A DNA stretch of 64,000 nt from positions 247,333 through 311,332 of the forward strand of contig NZ_NAIA01000001.1 of assembly GCF_002192535.1 (NCBI RefSeq). The letters run 5' to 3'. The notes under the pieces were generated by a model, which saw only the letters and a list, made by a program, of their open reading frames with translations, was not told where the DNA came from and ran no database searches. This document shows positions 49,204-59,353 of the stretch, in pieces. The stretch is from Polynucleobacter hirudinilacicola. GTDB taxonomy: Bacteria > Pseudomonadota > Gammaproteobacteria > Burkholderiales > Burkholderiaceae. A program made the translations under genes and the position numbers. How positions within the stretch are numbered: the first letter of the stretch is position 1; the number at the start of each line of letters is the position of its first letter.

Positions 49204-50370
49204 TTATAAGCCCGCTGCAGCACGTAATGCTGCCGCTTTATCTGTTTGCTCCCAAGTGAATTCTGGCTCCTCGCGGCCAAAATGACCATAAGCAGCGGTC
49301 TTGCGATAAATAGGGCGCAAGAGGTTAAGCATCCTCACAATTCCTTTTGGACGCAAATCAAAGTGTTCAGAAACCAATTGCGCAATCTTTTCATCGGAGA
49401 TCTTCCCAGTTCCAAATGTGCTCACCATCACTGAAGTTGGTTTGGCAACACCAATTGCATAAGAAATCTGAATCAAGCACTTGCTTGCCAAACCAGCAGC
49501 AACCACGTTCTTCGCAACATAACGGCCGGCATATGCAGCAGAACGGTCAACTTTAGATGGATCCTTACCGGAGAACGCACCACCACCATGAGGGGCTGCA
49601 CCACCGTAGGTATCAACAATAATTTTACGGCCAGTTAAACCGCAATCACCCTGTGGACCACCAATCACGAAACGACCTGTTGGATTAACCAAGAAGTTAA
49701 TCGCACCCTTGATCAAATGCTTAGGCAATACCGGTTTGATGATCTCTTCGATCACTGCTTCACGTAATTTTTCAAGAGAAATATCTTCATCATGCTGAGT
49801 AGACAACACAACGGTATCGATAGAATCTGGCTTGCCATCTACATAACGCAAGGTCACTTGTGACTTTGCATCTGGACGCAACCAATTGAGACGGCCATCG
49901 CGACGCAATTGTGATTGACGCTCTACCAAGCGATGTGACAAATGAATCGGCAAAGGCATGAGCTCTGAAGTTTCATCGCAAGCATAACCAAACATCAAGC
50001 CTTGGTCACCAGCACCCTGGTCTAGGCCATCGTCATGCGCCTTATCAACGCCCTGAGCAATGTCTGGACTTTGCTTGTCATACGCAACTAAAACTGCGCA
50101 ACCTTTGTAATCAATTCCGTAGTCAGTATTGTCGTAGCCGATTTCACGCAAGGTATTGCGGGCAACTTGAATATAGTCAACGTTTGCATTGGTAGTAATT
50201 TCACCAGCAAGAACTACCAAGCCGGTGTTACACAAAGTTTCTGCTGCAACGCGTGCAGTGGGATCTTGGGCCAAGATGGCATCCAAGATGGAATCAGAGA
50301 TTTGGTCTGCTACTTTATCGGGGTGACCTTCAGAAACTGATTCTGAGGTAAAGAAGTAATCGTTTGCCAT
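49204..50370 (-). CDS. metK: S-adenosylmethionine synthetase
   Basis: Makes SAM from methionine and ATP. The 388-residue protein shows [20 protein letters not shown] at the N-terminus (residues 7-26), the ATP-binding [12 protein letters not shown] and the phosphate loop [19 protein letters not shown] near the middle. AAAGGA precedes the ATG at 50370. The transcript probably begins near 50488, giving a leader of about 118 bases with a large predicted fold. Downstream ahcY has a promoter of its own. Confidence 0.97.
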   Translation of the reverse strand: MANDYFFTSESVSEGHPDKVADQISDSILDAILAQDPTARVAAETLCNTGLVVLAGEITTNANVDYIQVARNTLREIGYDNTDYGIDYKGCAVLVAYDKQSPDIAQGVDKAHDDGLDQGAGDQGLMFGYACDETSELMPLPIHLSHRLVERQSQLRRDGRLNWLRPDAKSQVTLRYVDGKPDSIDTVVLSTQHDEDISLEKLREAVIEEIIKPVLPKHLIKGAINFLVNPTGRFVIGGPQGDCGLTGRKIIVDTYGGAAPHGGGAFSGKDPSKVDRSAAYAGRYVAKNVVAAGLASKCLIQISYAIGVAKPTSVMVSTFGTGKISDEKIAQLVSEHFDLRPKGIVRMLNLLRPIYRKTAAYGHFGREEPEFTWEQTDKAAALRAAAGL

Positions 50371-50404
50371 TGCCTATTCCTTTAATAATTAACACGATCT
50401 ATGG

Positions 50405-50475
50405 GACAACTCGACGTGCCAGGAACCACAACGGCGACGCTTTAGCAGAATTTTTGAATCGCCCTGCAAGTTGTC
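50405..50475 (-). ncRNA. Structured metK leader RNA, candidate cis-regulatory element
   Basis: In the metK leader, nested pairings build one long stem: GACAACT at 50469-50475 with AGTTGTC at 50405-50411; TGC-AGG at 50463-50468 with CCT-G-GCA at 50417-50423; and GGCGA/TCGCC at 50459-50463 and 50433-50437, sharing one base at the junction. The terminal loop is about 21 bases. I do not recognise it as a known SAM riboswitch class. The CCT arm also lies in TTCCT, which could pair with AGGAA of the metK ribosome site (50377-50381), hinting at a switch. Confidence 0.45.
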
Positions 50476-50494
50476 TTAACTCAGCGATGGTGCA

Positions 50495-50524
50495 ATTTTA
50501 TCCGAAAAGGACTTAATCCATCAA
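50495..50524 (-). promoter_or_regulatory. Probable sigma-70 promoter of metK
   Basis: On the minus strand TTGATG (50524-50519) and TAAAAT (50500-50495) are separated by 18 bases, matching -35 and -10 consensus at four and five of six positions. Transcription would start near 50488, about 118 bases before the metK ATG, which defines the leader containing the folded element. Confidence 0.6.
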
Positions 50525-50572
50525 GACGAACTTAAATTTGGCCCTGAAGGCAGCATTGAATATCATTGGGGG

Positions 50573-51433
50573 GTGCGAAAACTCCTTCTTCAGCTTAGCC
50601 TCAATAGCCTTACCGCCCTTCCGCTTGCACTCATGCAAGTGATTGGAGCGTGTATGGGCATGCTGGCCTATACAGGCTCTAAGCAATACCGCTCATTCTT
50701 TCGCCCCCAATATGAAGCTGTAGTTAGCGCCCACAACCTCCCCATGAAGCTTTGGGAGGCCATTAGGGCCTCTGGAATGCTGTTTTCAGATAGCTTATGG
50801 ATTTGGCGCAATCCCCAGAAAGCACTCAAATTAGTTGAAGTGCAGAACTGGGATGTAGTCGAATCAGCCATCAATGAGGGTCATGGCCTGGTGATGCTGA
50901 CACCCCATCTTGGTGGCTTTGAAATCATCCCTCGCGTGTTGGCCCAACATTTCACCGCAACTATTTTGTATAGACCCTCACGTCAAGAATGGCTCAATGA
51001 AGTAGTCGAAGAAGGTCGCACCTATCCGAATATGCATTTTGTTCCCACCAATCTCAATGGTGTGCGTCAGATGACCAGGGCGCTCACTCGCGGCGAGGCC
51101 ATTGGCATTCTTCCTGATCAGGTTCCCAGTGGTGGCGAAGGTGTTTGGGTGCCATTCTTTGGGCGGCCCGCCTACACCACTCCATTACCTGCGCGCCTAG
51201 CAAATCGTAACAACACGCCAGTAGTCATGTTTACCGCGAAACGCAAAGGCATTGGCAAGGGTTGGTTAATGCAGGCCACTAGACTAGCTACCTTATCTGA
51301 AGATGCCAATATTGCAGCTACTCAGATCAATGTTGCCATTGAGAATGCGGTGCTCGTTGCCCCAGAACAATTTATTTGGTCTTACAACCGCTATAAGCAT
51401 CCTGCTGGTGCAGAATTGCCTCCAAGCAATTAG
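50573..51433 (+). CDS. Lysophospholipid/lipid A acyltransferase (LpxL family), first copy
   Basis: A 286-residue inner-membrane acyltransferase of the LpxL/HtrB family, which adds secondary acyl chains to lipid A. Seen: the HxxxxE-type motif TPHLGGFEI near residue 111 and later ILPDQVPSGGEGVWVPFFG, a family hallmark. The frame starts with GTG at 50573 directly after a run of G and without a well spaced ribosome site, so the start may lie elsewhere. A second, diverged copy follows within 15 bases. Orientation is divergent from metK. Confidence 0.88.
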   Translation: MRKLLLQLSLNSLTALPLALMQVIGACMGMLAYTGSKQYRSFFRPQYEAVVSAHNLPMKLWEAIRASGMLFSDSLWIWRNPQKALKLVEVQNWDVVESAINEGHGLVMLTPHLGGFEIIPRVLAQHFTATILYRPSRQEWLNEVVEEGRTYPNMHFVPTNLNGVRQMTRALTRGEAIGILPDQVPSGGEGVWVPFFGRPAYTTPLPARLANRNNTPVVMFTAKRKGIGKGWLMQATRLATLSEDANIAATQINVAIENAVLVAPEQFIWSYNRYKHPAGAELPPSN

Positions 51434-51448
51434 TTATAAAATTTTGTA

Positions 51449-52348
51449 ATGGCCTGGTTGTCCAACCTTTTCAATTTTCTAGCGCTGAATGTATTGCGCC
51501 TCTTTGCCTTTTTGCCATATACGATCACAGTCCATGTAGGCTACGGCCTTGGCTGGCTTGCAGCTCATATACCCAATAGTCGCAGTCATGTAGTGAAAAC
51601 CAATCTTCGTTTGTGCTTTCCGAATCTGAGTGAAAAAGAAATTGATGCACTAGCACTGGAACATTGGAAATTATTTGGTCGTAGTGTTTTGGAGAGAAGC
51701 CGTATTTGGCTTGGCAGTGGCAAACAAATTACTGATATCGTCTCTATCAATTCTGAGATCACTCTGGGCGATCACAAGCCACGCTTACTGATTAATCCAC
51801 ACTTCGTAGGGCTCGAGGGCGGGTTTATGGCTCTATCGGTTTTGGCCAGCCAACATGACTGGCCAAGGGGTGCAGGCCTTTATCAAAATATGAAGAATCC
51901 ATTTTTTAATCAAAAGATGATTGAGTGGAGAAATCGCTTTGGTGGCAAATCCATCGAAAGGCAAAGTCGCTTGCGTGATCTCATTCGTGAAATTCAAACA
52001 GGAAACTTTATCTTTATTGCTCCTGATATTGATTTGGGCCCACGCGACTCGGTTTTTGTTCCCTTCTTTGGTATTCAAACCAATACCATTACATCGGTTT
52101 CACGCTTAGCCAAACTCAGCGGCGCAGAGGTCTGCTTGATGACCACGACATTAAATCAAGATCGCAAAGGTTACACCTGCCATATCAGAAAGCCATTGCC
52201 AAACTTTCCAAGTGATGATGTCGAAAAAGATACAGCACTCCTCAATCGCTATATTGAAGAGCTTGTTCAAGAAAGACCGGCGGAGTACTATTGGGTACAT
52301 AAGCGTTTTAAACATAGACCTCCTGGCGAAGCCAGTCTTTACGATTAA
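51449..52348 (+). CDS. Lysophospholipid/lipid A acyltransferase (LpxL family), second copy
   Basis: A 299-residue relative of the preceding gene. It keeps the catalytic [11 protein letters not shown] (His and Glu in the HxxxxE arrangement, near residue 117), [19 protein letters not shown] and the terminal [15 protein letters not shown], which is closer to classic LpxL/LpxM than the first copy. The pair suggests that the two secondary acylations of lipid A are made by adjacent genes. It lies 11 bases before dapF. Confidence 0.9.
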   Translation: MAWLSNLFNFLALNVLRLFAFLPYTITVHVGYGLGWLAAHIPNSRSHVVKTNLRLCFPNLSEKEIDALALEHWKLFGRSVLERSRIWLGSGKQITDIVSINSEITLGDHKPRLLINPHFVGLEGGFMALSVLASQHDWPRGAGLYQNMKNPFFNQKMIEWRNRFGGKSIERQSRLRDLIREIQTGNFIFIAPDIDLGPRDSVFVPFFGIQTNTITSVSRLAKLSGAEVCLMTTTLNQDRKGYTCHIRKPLPNFPSDDVEKDTALLNRYIEELVQERPAEYYWVHKRFKHRPPGEASLYD

Positions 52349-52359
52349 GCGGAAACATT

Positions 52360-53256
52360 TTGAGCACACATTCACCAGCACGCAAACTACGCTTCACCAA
52401 AATGCATGGTGCTGGCAATGATTTCATTGTGCTCAATGGCATTGATCAAGACCTCAGCTCTATTACACGCGAGCAATGGCAGGCATTAGCCCATCGTCAA
52501 TTTGGTATTGGCGCAGATCAAATTCTGATTGTTGAAAAAACGACGCGTCCAGACGCTGATTTTCGTTACCGAATTTTTAATGCCGACGGTGGCGAAGTTG
52601 AGCAATGTGGTAACGGCTCACGCTGCTTTGTCCGCTTCGTATTGGACCAAGGTTTATCGACTAAAAACCCGTTGCGTGTTGAAGTTGCGCATACTGTGCT
52701 TACCCTCAAGTCACACCCTAATGGCCAAGTAGAAGTGGATATGGGGGCGCCCATTTTTGACCATAGCCATATTCCCTTTAATGCAAATGGATTAGCCAGC
52801 ATGCAAGAGTTTCAAGAAACTCTTTATGCGCTTCCTTTAAGTCGTCCCGCGACGCATGATAGTTTTGTTGGCGTACTTTCAATGGGCAACCCGCACGCAG
52901 TCCAAGTTGTTGTGGACGTTGAGAGCGCTCCTGTTCTTGAAGAGGGATCTGAAATTGAACAATATTCCGCTTTCCCTAAAAGAGTAAATGCTGGCTATAT
53001 GCAAATCATGAATCGCAATGAAATCAAGTTGCGTGTCTATGAACGTGGTGCTGGAGAAACGCTAGCTTGTGGCACCGGCGCTTGTGCGGCGGTGGTCTCA
53101 GGGATTCGCAGAGGTTTGCTGGATTCGCCTGTCAAAGTACATACCCGTGGTGGAGATCTCCATATTGCCTGGGGCGGCACTGTCGACGGCATTATTCAAC
53201 CCGTCATCATGACCGGGCCGGCAGTTACTGTCTTTGAAGGCGAAACAACCATTTAA
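52360..53256 (+). CDS. dapF: Diaminopimelate epimerase
   Basis: Converts LL- to meso-diaminopimelate for lysine and peptidoglycan. The 298-residue protein shows [17 protein letters not shown] at its start, the first active cysteine in [11 protein letters not shown] and the second in [17 protein letters not shown]. The start is a TTG at 52360 with GGA nearby; ATG at residue 15 would cut off the conserved N-terminus. Its stop overlaps the convergent pyrE stop. Confidence 0.95.
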   Translation: MSTHSPARKLRFTKMHGAGNDFIVLNGIDQDLSSITREQWQALAHRQFGIGADQILIVEKTTRPDADFRYRIFNADGGEVEQCGNGSRCFVRFVLDQGLSTKNPLRVEVAHTVLTLKSHPNGQVEVDMGAPIFDHSHIPFNANGLASMQEFQETLYALPLSRPATHDSFVGVLSMGNPHAVQVVVDVESAPVLEEGSEIEQYSAFPKRVNAGYMQIMNRNEIKLRVYERGAGETLACGTGACAAVVSGIRRGLLDSPVKVHTRGGDLHIAWGGTVDGIIQPVIMTGPAVTVFEGETTI

Positions 53257-53921
53257 ATGCCGTATTTCTCGCGGTAAGCTTTTACCGCAGGCAGATAGTT
53301 TGTTAACTGCGCATCGCTAGAAGAAGTTAAGAAAGACATTAAGTCGGCTAAGTTTGCAATCGCAATGACTGGCAAACCAAACTCTTGCTCAACAGCCTGA
53401 ACTGCGGACTTATCGCCAATTTCAATTGCATTGCCCGAGCGCTCCATCCGATCTAATGCAATCAATACTGCAGCTGGCTCAGCGCCTGCACCACGAATCA
53501 GGTCAACCGATTCTCGTACTGAAGTGCCAGCAGAAATCACATCATCAATAATCACTACTTTGCCTTTAACAGGGGCACCCACCAATAAACCTCCCTCACC
53601 ATGGTCCTTAGCTTCCTTGCGGTTGTAGGCATAAGGAACATTAATACCGTTGTCAGCTAATGCGATAGCTGTAGCTGCTGCTAGCGTGATTCCTTTGTAG
53701 GCTGGGCCATAGAGCATGTCGAACTGAATATTCGATTCCTGCAAGGCCTTAGCGTAATAACGACCTAGCGCACTTAAACGTGCGCCATCATTAAATCCAC
53801 CCGCATTAAAGAAATAAGGAGAGAGTCGCCCTGCTTTAGTTTTAAACTCCCCAAAGGACAAAACCTTTGCCTCTAAGGCAAAATGAATAAAGTTATCTTG
53901 ATTTGAATTATTTGAGCTCAT
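53253..53921 (-). CDS. pyrE: Orotate phosphoribosyltransferase
   Basis: Forms OMP in pyrimidine synthesis. A 222-residue type I PRTase with [16 protein letters not shown], the conserved [31 protein letters not shown] (the catalytic lysine/loop), and the PRPP-binding [17 protein letters not shown]. It stands alone on the minus strand; its divergent neighbour 8 bases upstream is exonuclease III. Confidence 0.96.
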   Translation of the reverse strand: MSSNNSNQDNFIHFALEAKVLSFGEFKTKAGRLSPYFFNAGGFNDGARLSALGRYYAKALQESNIQFDMLYGPAYKGITLAAATAIALADNGINVPYAYNRKEAKDHGEGGLLVGAPVKGKVVIIDDVISAGTSVRESVDLIRGAGAEPAAVLIALDRMERSGNAIEIGDKSAVQAVEQEFGLPVIAIANLADLMSFLTSSSDAQLTNYLPAVKAYREKYGI

Positions 53922-53929
53922 AGGCCTAC

Positions 53930-54712
53930 ATGTTACGCATCATTTCAGCGAACCTCAACGGTATCCGTTCAGCAGTCAAAAAAGGCTTTCTACCCTGGGC
54001 CATTAAGCAAAAAGCAGACTTCATCTGCATGCAAGAGCTGAAGGCCCAACGCGATGACCTAGAAGACGCCATTCTGAATCCAGACGGCATGCATGGCTAT
54101 TTTCACCATGCCGAGAAAAAAGGCTATAGCGGCTGTGGCATCTATACACCCCACAAACCAGACGAAGTCTTATACGGCTATGGTAATCCAGAGTTTGATG
54201 CTGAGGGGCGCTATGTGGAGGCTCGCTTTAAGGGGCTTTCGGTGATTTCGTTTTATATGCCATCAGGTTCAAGCTCACCCGAGCGCCAAGAGGCTAAATA
54301 TCGCTATCTTGATAGCTTCTTGCCTCATCTCATCAAGCTTAAAAAATCTGGTCAAGAAATTATGCTCTGTGGCGATGTCAATATTGCCCATCATGAAATC
54401 GATCTTAAGAACTGGAAGGGTAATCTCAAAAACTCCGGCTTCTTGCCAGAAGAACGAGCATGGCTTACCAACTTATTCGATCAGGTTGGCTACGTAGATG
54501 TGTATCGCAAATTGGAGCCCGAAGCAGGAGAGTCTTGCTATACCTGGTGGAGTAATCGTGGTCAAGCCTATGCCAAGAATGTTGGATGGCGAATTGACTA
54601 TCACATCAGTACACCTGGCATAGCCGCTACAGCAAAGAAAACTGCCGTGTATAAAGATGAACGCTTTTCAGATCATGCACCGCTTACTGTGGACTATGAC
54701 TGGAAGCTTTAA
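53930..54712 (+). CDS. xth: Exodeoxyribonuclease III (AP endonuclease)
   Basis: DNA-repair nuclease acting at abasic sites. The 260-residue protein shows the ExoIII family order: [28 protein letters not shown] (metal-binding Glu), [39 protein letters not shown] and the terminal [11 protein letters not shown] with the catalytic His. A 6-bp hairpin followed by six T at 54718-54748 forms its terminator and overlaps the end of the convergent ampG. Confidence 0.95.
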   Translation: MLRIISANLNGIRSAVKKGFLPWAIKQKADFICMQELKAQRDDLEDAILNPDGMHGYFHHAEKKGYSGCGIYTPHKPDEVLYGYGNPEFDAEGRYVEARFKGLSVISFYMPSGSSSPERQEAKYRYLDSFLPHLIKLKKSGQEIMLCGDVNIAHHEIDLKNWKGNLKNSGFLPEERAWLTNLFDQVGYVDVYRKLEPEAGESCYTWWSNRGQAYAKNVGWRIDYHISTPGIAATAKKTAVYKDERFSDHAPLTVDYDWKL

Positions 54713-54717
54713 ACAAT

Positions 54718-54748
54718 GAAGACAGCGAAATTACTCGTCTTCTTTTTT
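54718..54748 (+). terminator. Intrinsic terminator of the exonuclease III gene
   Basis: GAAGAC (54718-54723) pairs with GTCTTC (54737-54742), followed directly by TTTTTT (54743-54748). The 3' arm and the T tract lie inside the last codons of the opposing ampG gene. The stem is short, so efficiency may be modest. Confidence 0.6.
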
Positions 54749-56050
54749 GATCTGAACAATTTTGAAGTGAATAGTTGCCCAAATCAACAACAGAACTGGG
54801 GCGCCAATAATCGCTGTTCCGAAGAAAAATGTTTGATAACCGAAGGTATCTACAAAGACTCCTGAGAAGCCCGCTAACCATTTGGGTAAGAGCAACATCA
54901 TCGAACTAAACAAGGCGTATTGCGTTGCTGAATATCGGATATTTGTTAGTGCAGATAAGAAGGCGATGAATGCTGCACTGGCAATGCCTGAGCTTAAATT
55001 GTCAGCAGAAATTACCCAAATCAAACCATGTAAATCATGGCCTTGTGTTGCCAACCAAGCAAATAATAGGTTGCTAACCGCAGATAACACTGCGCCCACA
55101 AACAAAATACGCAAGACACCAAATCGTAAGGTGAGGACGCCACCCACAAAAGCGCCCACTAAAGTCATGACAACGCCAAATACTTTACTCACTGCTGCCA
55201 CTTCATCCTTGGTGTAACCCATGTCGACATAAAAGGGATTGGCCATAATACCCATGACTACATCACTAATACGATAGATAGCAATTAAAGACAAAATCAA
55301 TACTGCATGCCAGCGATAGCGAGTGAGAAACTCAGCAAATGGCTCAATCAAGGTTTGATGGAGCCATGCTTTGACATTACGCGCTTTTGCCAATTGAATT
55401 TGTACTGGCTCTTTACTTAATAGAGTCGTAATCACTCCAACCCCAATAGATGCAGCCATACACAAATAAGCAAACTGCCACGCGCCAGCATCATAGCCAC
55501 TGCCTGTCTCAGCCCTGGCAGCCAGCCACAAGACGCCTGCGCCTGACCAGATCAGGGCCAATCGGTAACCCGTTTGATACGTAGCCGCTAAGGCTGCTTG
55601 ATGATCGCTATTTGCTGATTCAATCCGGAATGCATCTAATGCAATATCTTGCGTAGCTGAACCGAATGCCACTAATAAGGCGCACCAGACAACTGAGTTC
55701 AGGGCCAGCTTAGGATCGAGCGTAGACATTCCTACGAGGCCAATAATGATGAGTGCTTGCGCAAACAGCAACCAACTACGACGCCGACCAAATAATTTCG
55801 TTAGCAGAGGAATTTTTAAGCGATCAACAAGCGGAGCCCACATCCACTTGAATGCATAGATGAGCCCAACCCAAGTTAAGTAGCCAATAGTGCTGCGATC
55901 AATCCCTGCCTCACGTAACCAAAAGCTGAGTGTTCCAAGTATTAGTAGGAGAGGTAGGCCAGCAGAAAACCCAAGAAATAACATTCGAAGGCAAGGCCAT
56001 TCGAGATAAACCCGAAAATCAGCAAGCCAAGACTGCGCTGCTTTCAGCAC
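54731..56050 (-). CDS. ampG: AmpG-family muropeptide permease
   Basis: Major-facilitator membrane protein with about 12 segments that imports anhydro-muropeptides for cell-wall recycling. Seen: RMLFLGFSAGLPLLLILGTLSFWL near residues 22-45, STIGYLTWVGLIYAFKWMWAPLVDRL soon after, and the FGSATQDIALDAFRIE segment that marks AmpG. The start is uncertain: the frame reaches a TTG at 56092 inside metW, but the GTG at 56050, five bases after the metW stop, gives a more normal N-terminus. It is presumably cotranscribed with metX-metW. Confidence 0.88.
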   Translation of the reverse strand: MLKAAQSWLADFRVYLEWPCLRMLFLGFSAGLPLLLILGTLSFWLREAGIDRSTIGYLTWVGLIYAFKWMWAPLVDRLKIPLLTKLFGRRRSWLLFAQALIIIGLVGMSTLDPKLALNSVVWCALLVAFGSATQDIALDAFRIESANSDHQAALAATYQTGYRLALIWSGAGVLWLAARAETGSGYDAGAWQFAYLCMAASIGVGVITTLLSKEPVQIQLAKARNVKAWLHQTLIEPFAEFLTRYRWHAVLILSLIAIYRISDVVMGIMANPFYVDMGYTKDEVAAVSKVFGVVMTLVGAFVGGVLTLRFGVLRILFVGAVLSAVSNLLFAWLATQGHDLHGLIWVISADNLSSGIASAAFIAFLSALTNIRYSATQYALFSSMMLLLPKWLAGFSGVFVDTFGYQTFFFGTAIIGAPVLLLIWATIHFKIVQIKKEDE

Positions 56051-56054
56051 AGTT

Positions 56055-56648
56055 CTAGGCGCTACGGACGCGGAACAGCGCCAAGCTACCAAAGAAATTA
56101 GGCATCAAGGTCACTTGTTGACCATCATGCAAGATGCATTGATCAATCACCTTGAGGCCAAGGCTGGAAGCTAACTTCTCAAAATCGTCCACAGTGAGTA
56201 CGCGCACATTGGGTGTGTTGTACCACTGATAAGGCAAGCTCTTGGATACCGGCATACGACCAAGCCCTACTGCCAAACGATGTGACCAGTGGCCAAAGTT
56301 CGGGAAGGATACGATAGATTCTTTACCAACACGAACCACTTCACGCAAGATCTTTTCAGTCTGATGAATAGTTTGCAAGGTTTGTGAGAGCACTACGGTA
56401 TCAAAACTATTATCTTCAAAAAGCGCTAAGCCGCCCTCTAAGTCTTGCTGAATTACATTCAGACTTTTTTGTACGCAAGAGAGAACACGTACATCATCGA
56501 TCTCTACGCCATAGCAATGAACAGGTTTTTGTTTCTGCAAGAACTCCAAGAAACTACCATCACCACAGCCCAGGTCGAGTACCTGACTATTTGGGGCAAT
56601 CCATTTGGCAATCGCCGCAAAGTCTGCGCGCTTATTGATATTACTCAT
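56055..56648 (-). CDS. metW: Methionine biosynthesis protein MetW
   Basis: A 197-residue SAM-fold protein: [15 protein letters not shown] is the SAM motif, followed by [20 protein letters not shown] and [20 protein letters not shown], both MetW signatures. MetW works with MetX in homoserine acylation in many proteobacteria. The ATG at 56648 is preferred; it overlaps the metX 3' end by 8 bases, so the two are translationally linked. Confidence 0.94.
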   Translation of the reverse strand: MSNINKRADFAAIAKWIAPNSQVLDLGCGDGSFLEFLQKQKPVHCYGVEIDDVRVLSCVQKSLNVIQQDLEGGLALFEDNSFDTVVLSQTLQTIHQTEKILREVVRVGKESIVSFPNFGHWSHRLAVGLGRMPVSKSLPYQWYNTPNVRVLTVDDFEKLASSLGLKVIDQCILHDGQQVTLMPNFFGSLALFRVRSA

Positions 56649-57783
56649 GACGAGCCTCCAACATTTGCGCAAAATAAGCTCTTACTAGATTGTGATAACG
56701 CTCATCATCCAATAGGAATGCATCATGCCCATGAGGAGCATCGATCTCCGCATAAGTCACTTCACTCTTATTGCTCAATAAAGACTGGACGATCTCACGG
56801 CTACGATTCGGCGGGAATCGCCAATCCGTTGAGAAGCTCACTACTAAGAACTTAGCCTGCACCTCTGCTAAAGCACGGTTCAGACTACCGTCATAGCGAC
56901 GTGACGGATCAAAGTAGTCCAAGGCACGAGTAATCAGCAAATAAGTATTGGCATCAAAGTAGGTTGAGAACTTATCGCCCTGATGACGCAAATAGCTTTC
57001 AACTTCGAATTCCACATCGAAGCTAAAGCGGTAGTCACTTGATTCGCCGTTGGGGCGTTGTAATTCGCGCCCAAATTTTTCAGCCATATCATCATCAGAC
57101 AAATAGGTAATGTGGCCCACCATGCGAGCTAAACGCAAGCCACGCTTTGGCACTACGCCATGCTCGTAGTAATTGCCGCCATGAAAATCAGGGTCCGACA
57201 AAATTGCATTGCGCGCCACTTCATTAAACGCAATATTTTGTGCGCTTAATTTTGGAGTAGAAGCCACCACCACACAGTGCTCTATGCGCTTAGGAAACTG
57301 GATTGCCCAAGCCATTGCCTGCATGCCGCCCAGACTACCGCCCATGACTGCAGCAAATTTCCGAATGCCCAACTTATCAGCAAGACGTGCCTGGGTATTC
57401 ACCCAATCCTCCACTGTAACTACAGGAAAGTCAGCGCCATAAGGCTTGCCGGTTTCGGAGTTGATGCTCATTGGTCCAGTAGAGCCAAAGCAAGAACCTA
57501 AATTATTTACGCCGATCACAAAAAAATGGTTTGTATCTACAGGCTTTCCGGGACCAATCATGTTGTCCCACCAGCCGATATCCTCTGGATTATCGGGGCT
57601 AGGGCCTGCTACGTGATGAGAAGCATTGAGCGCATGACAAATTAATACCGCATTACTTTTATCGGCGTTGAGTTTGCCGTAAGTTTCAATCACTAAATCA
57701 TAGCCAGATAATATGGCGCCACTCTGCAAAGGCAGGGGCTCGGCAAAGTGGATAGTGTTTCTAGAGAGATTTAGCTCGCTCAT
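56641..57783 (-). CDS. metX: Homoserine O-acyltransferase MetX
   Basis: Activates homoserine for methionine synthesis. The 380-residue alpha/beta hydrolase-fold enzyme shows [14 protein letters not shown], the nucleophile elbow [15 protein letters not shown], and the late [12 protein letters not shown] with the catalytic histidine. Whether acetyl or succinyl is used cannot be told without comparing specificity residues; related betaproteobacterial MetX proteins are reported to use succinyl-CoA. It overlaps slmA by four bases upstream. Confidence 0.93.
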   Translation of the reverse strand: MSELNLSRNTIHFAEPLPLQSGAILSGYDLVIETYGKLNADKSNAVLICHALNASHHVAGPSPDNPEDIGWWDNMIGPGKPVDTNHFFVIGVNNLGSCFGSTGPMSINSETGKPYGADFPVVTVEDWVNTQARLADKLGIRKFAAVMGGSLGGMQAMAWAIQFPKRIEHCVVVASTPKLSAQNIAFNEVARNAILSDPDFHGGNYYEHGVVPKRGLRLARMVGHITYLSDDDMAEKFGRELQRPNGESSDYRFSFDVEFEVESYLRHQGDKFSTYFDANTYLLITRALDYFDPSRRYDGSLNRALAEVQAKFLVVSFSTDWRFPPNRSREIVQSLLSNKSEVTYAEIDAPHGHDAFLLDDERYHNLVRAYFAQMLEARHE

Positions 57784-58430
57784 TCTGAGAGGAGGATGCG
57801 CAAACTAATATCAGAAGCTTCGGTTGGCAATTTCTTAAAGCCGCTGCGGGCAAATCGATGCCAACGACCCAAGACAAAACTCATCAACATAGCAGCACGC
57901 ATGCTGACTTCTTCTTGACCAACCTGAGCCCAAGCCCCACCTTGGGTCTGAGCAATTCGGAGTGATTGCTTCAATGAAGCTTCAACGCGATCTAGAACCT
58001 GCGTAATCCGTTCTTGCAAACGATCATCTTCTTGTAATAAGGCATCGCCTAATAGCACTCGAGTCATGCCAGGATTCTTCTCGGCAAAGAACAAAAGCAT
58101 TTGTAAAATTCCTCGGGCTTGAGCAAGTCCAGATTCTTCTTTTTGATTGATCTGATTGATTAAGCCAAAGACAGTTTGCTCAATAAAAGAAATAAGCCCC
58201 TCAAACATCTGCGCTTTACTAGCGAAATGACGATAAAGGGCTGCTTCAGATACTTGAATTTTGGCAGCTAAGGCCGCTGTTGTTACGCGCTCACCCTTCG
58301 GGTTTTGCAACATTTCTGCAAGTACTTGCAAAATCTGCAAGCGGCGTTCGCCAGGACGTGGGCGTTTGCGAGCCTTACCAGCTTCAGCATCGCTGTCATT
58401 GGTATCTGCTGGCTGCAAAGATTCGCGCAT
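57780..58430 (-). CDS. slmA: TetR-family nucleoid occlusion factor SlmA
   Basis: A 216-residue TetR protein with the SlmA-like N-terminus [17 protein letters not shown], the helix-turn-helix [21 protein letters not shown] and an [16 protein letters not shown] helix. SlmA binds DNA sites across the chromosome and blocks FtsZ assembly over the nucleoid. Here it sits between argB and metX, overlapping metX by four bases, so its expression may be tied to amino-acid genes. Assignment to SlmA rather than a generic TetR regulator is by similarity of the HTH and flanks. Confidence 0.85.
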   Translation of the reverse strand: MRESLQPADTNDSDAEAGKARKRPRPGERRLQILQVLAEMLQNPKGERVTTAALAAKIQVSEAALYRHFASKAQMFEGLISFIEQTVFGLINQINQKEESGLAQARGILQMLLFFAEKNPGMTRVLLGDALLQEDDRLQERITQVLDRVEASLKQSLRIAQTQGGAWAQVGQEEVSMRAAMLMSFVLGRWHRFARSGFKKLPTEASDISLRILLSE

Positions 58431-58438
58431 GTCTTTGC

Positions 58439-59341
58439 TTACCTCGAACGAATCATCGTACCGAACGCTTGCTCGGTCAGAATTTCTAGCAATAAGGAAT
58501 GCTCAATACGACCATCAATAATATGCACCGAATTCACGCCACTTTTTGCAGCATCTAATGCAGAAGAAATCTTCGGCAACATGCCGCCAGAGATCGTGCC
58601 GTCAGCAAACAAAGCATCAATTTCTCTTGCGGTTAAGTCCGTTAATAACTTGCCATTCTTATCCATGACACCAGGAATATTAGTCATCATGACCAATTTC
58701 TCTGCATGTAAGATTTCAGCCATCTTGCCAGCCACTAAGTCGGCATTGATGTTATAGGCCTGACCCTCGGCACTAAAGCCGATTGGCGAAATCACCGGAA
58801 TGAACGCGTCATCTTGTAAAGCTTTCACAACAGCTGGATTAATCGCCTCAATTTCACCCACAAAACCAATATCTATTTTCTTACCTGGCTCTGTATCGCT
58901 AGAAATCATCATTTTCTTGGCATGGATTAAGCCGCCGTCTTTACCAGTCAGGCCGACAGCCTGACCGCCAAAGTGGTTAATCAGCATGACGATATCTTGC
59001 TGCACTTCACCGCCTAGAACCCACTCCACCACTTCCATGGTTTCTTCATCGGTCACGCGCATACCTTGAATAAAAGTTCCGGTCTTGCCAATTTTTTTCA
59101 GGGCCTCATCAATTTGTGGGCCACCACCGTGGACTACAACAGGATTCATGCCAACCAACTTCAGCAAGATGACGTCGCGCGCAAAACTTTCTTTGAGACG
59201 CTCTTCAACCATGGCGTTCCCGCCGTACTTAATCACGATAGTCTTACCGTGATACGCGCGGATGTAAGGCAAAGCTTCAGCAAGAATCTCTGCCTTTAAC
59301 AAAGGTGAGATGTCACTAAGGGCAGGTAATTGCTTGGTCAT
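58439..59341 (-). CDS. argB: Acetylglutamate kinase
   Basis: Second step of arginine synthesis. The 300-residue protein shows [34 protein letters not shown] and [13 protein letters not shown], typical ArgB motifs, and the C-terminal [21 protein letters not shown]. The N-terminal helix ([21 protein letters not shown]) is that of arginine-inhibited, hexameric ArgB. It lies 12 bases after dksA and 8 before slmA. Confidence 0.96.
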   Translation of the reverse strand: MTKQLPALSDISPLLKAEILAEALPYIRAYHGKTIVIKYGGNAMVEERLKESFARDVILLKLVGMNPVVVHGGGPQIDEALKKIGKTGTFIQGMRVTDEETMEVVEWVLGGEVQQDIVMLINHFGGQAVGLTGKDGGLIHAKKMMISSDTEPGKKIDIGFVGEIEAINPAVVKALQDDAFIPVISPIGFSAEGQAYNINADLVAGKMAEILHAEKLVMMTNIPGVMDKNGKLLTDLTAREIDALFADGTISGGMLPKISSALDAAKSGVNSVHIIDGRIEHSLLLEILTEQAFGTMIRSR

Positions 59342-59353
59342 CGCAAATGGAGT

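Noticed and set aside
53271..53288. GCGGTAA/TTACCGC hairpin at the dapF-pyrE junction as a terminator
   Set aside because: The stem is good but no T tract follows on either strand, and it lies in pyrE coding sequence.
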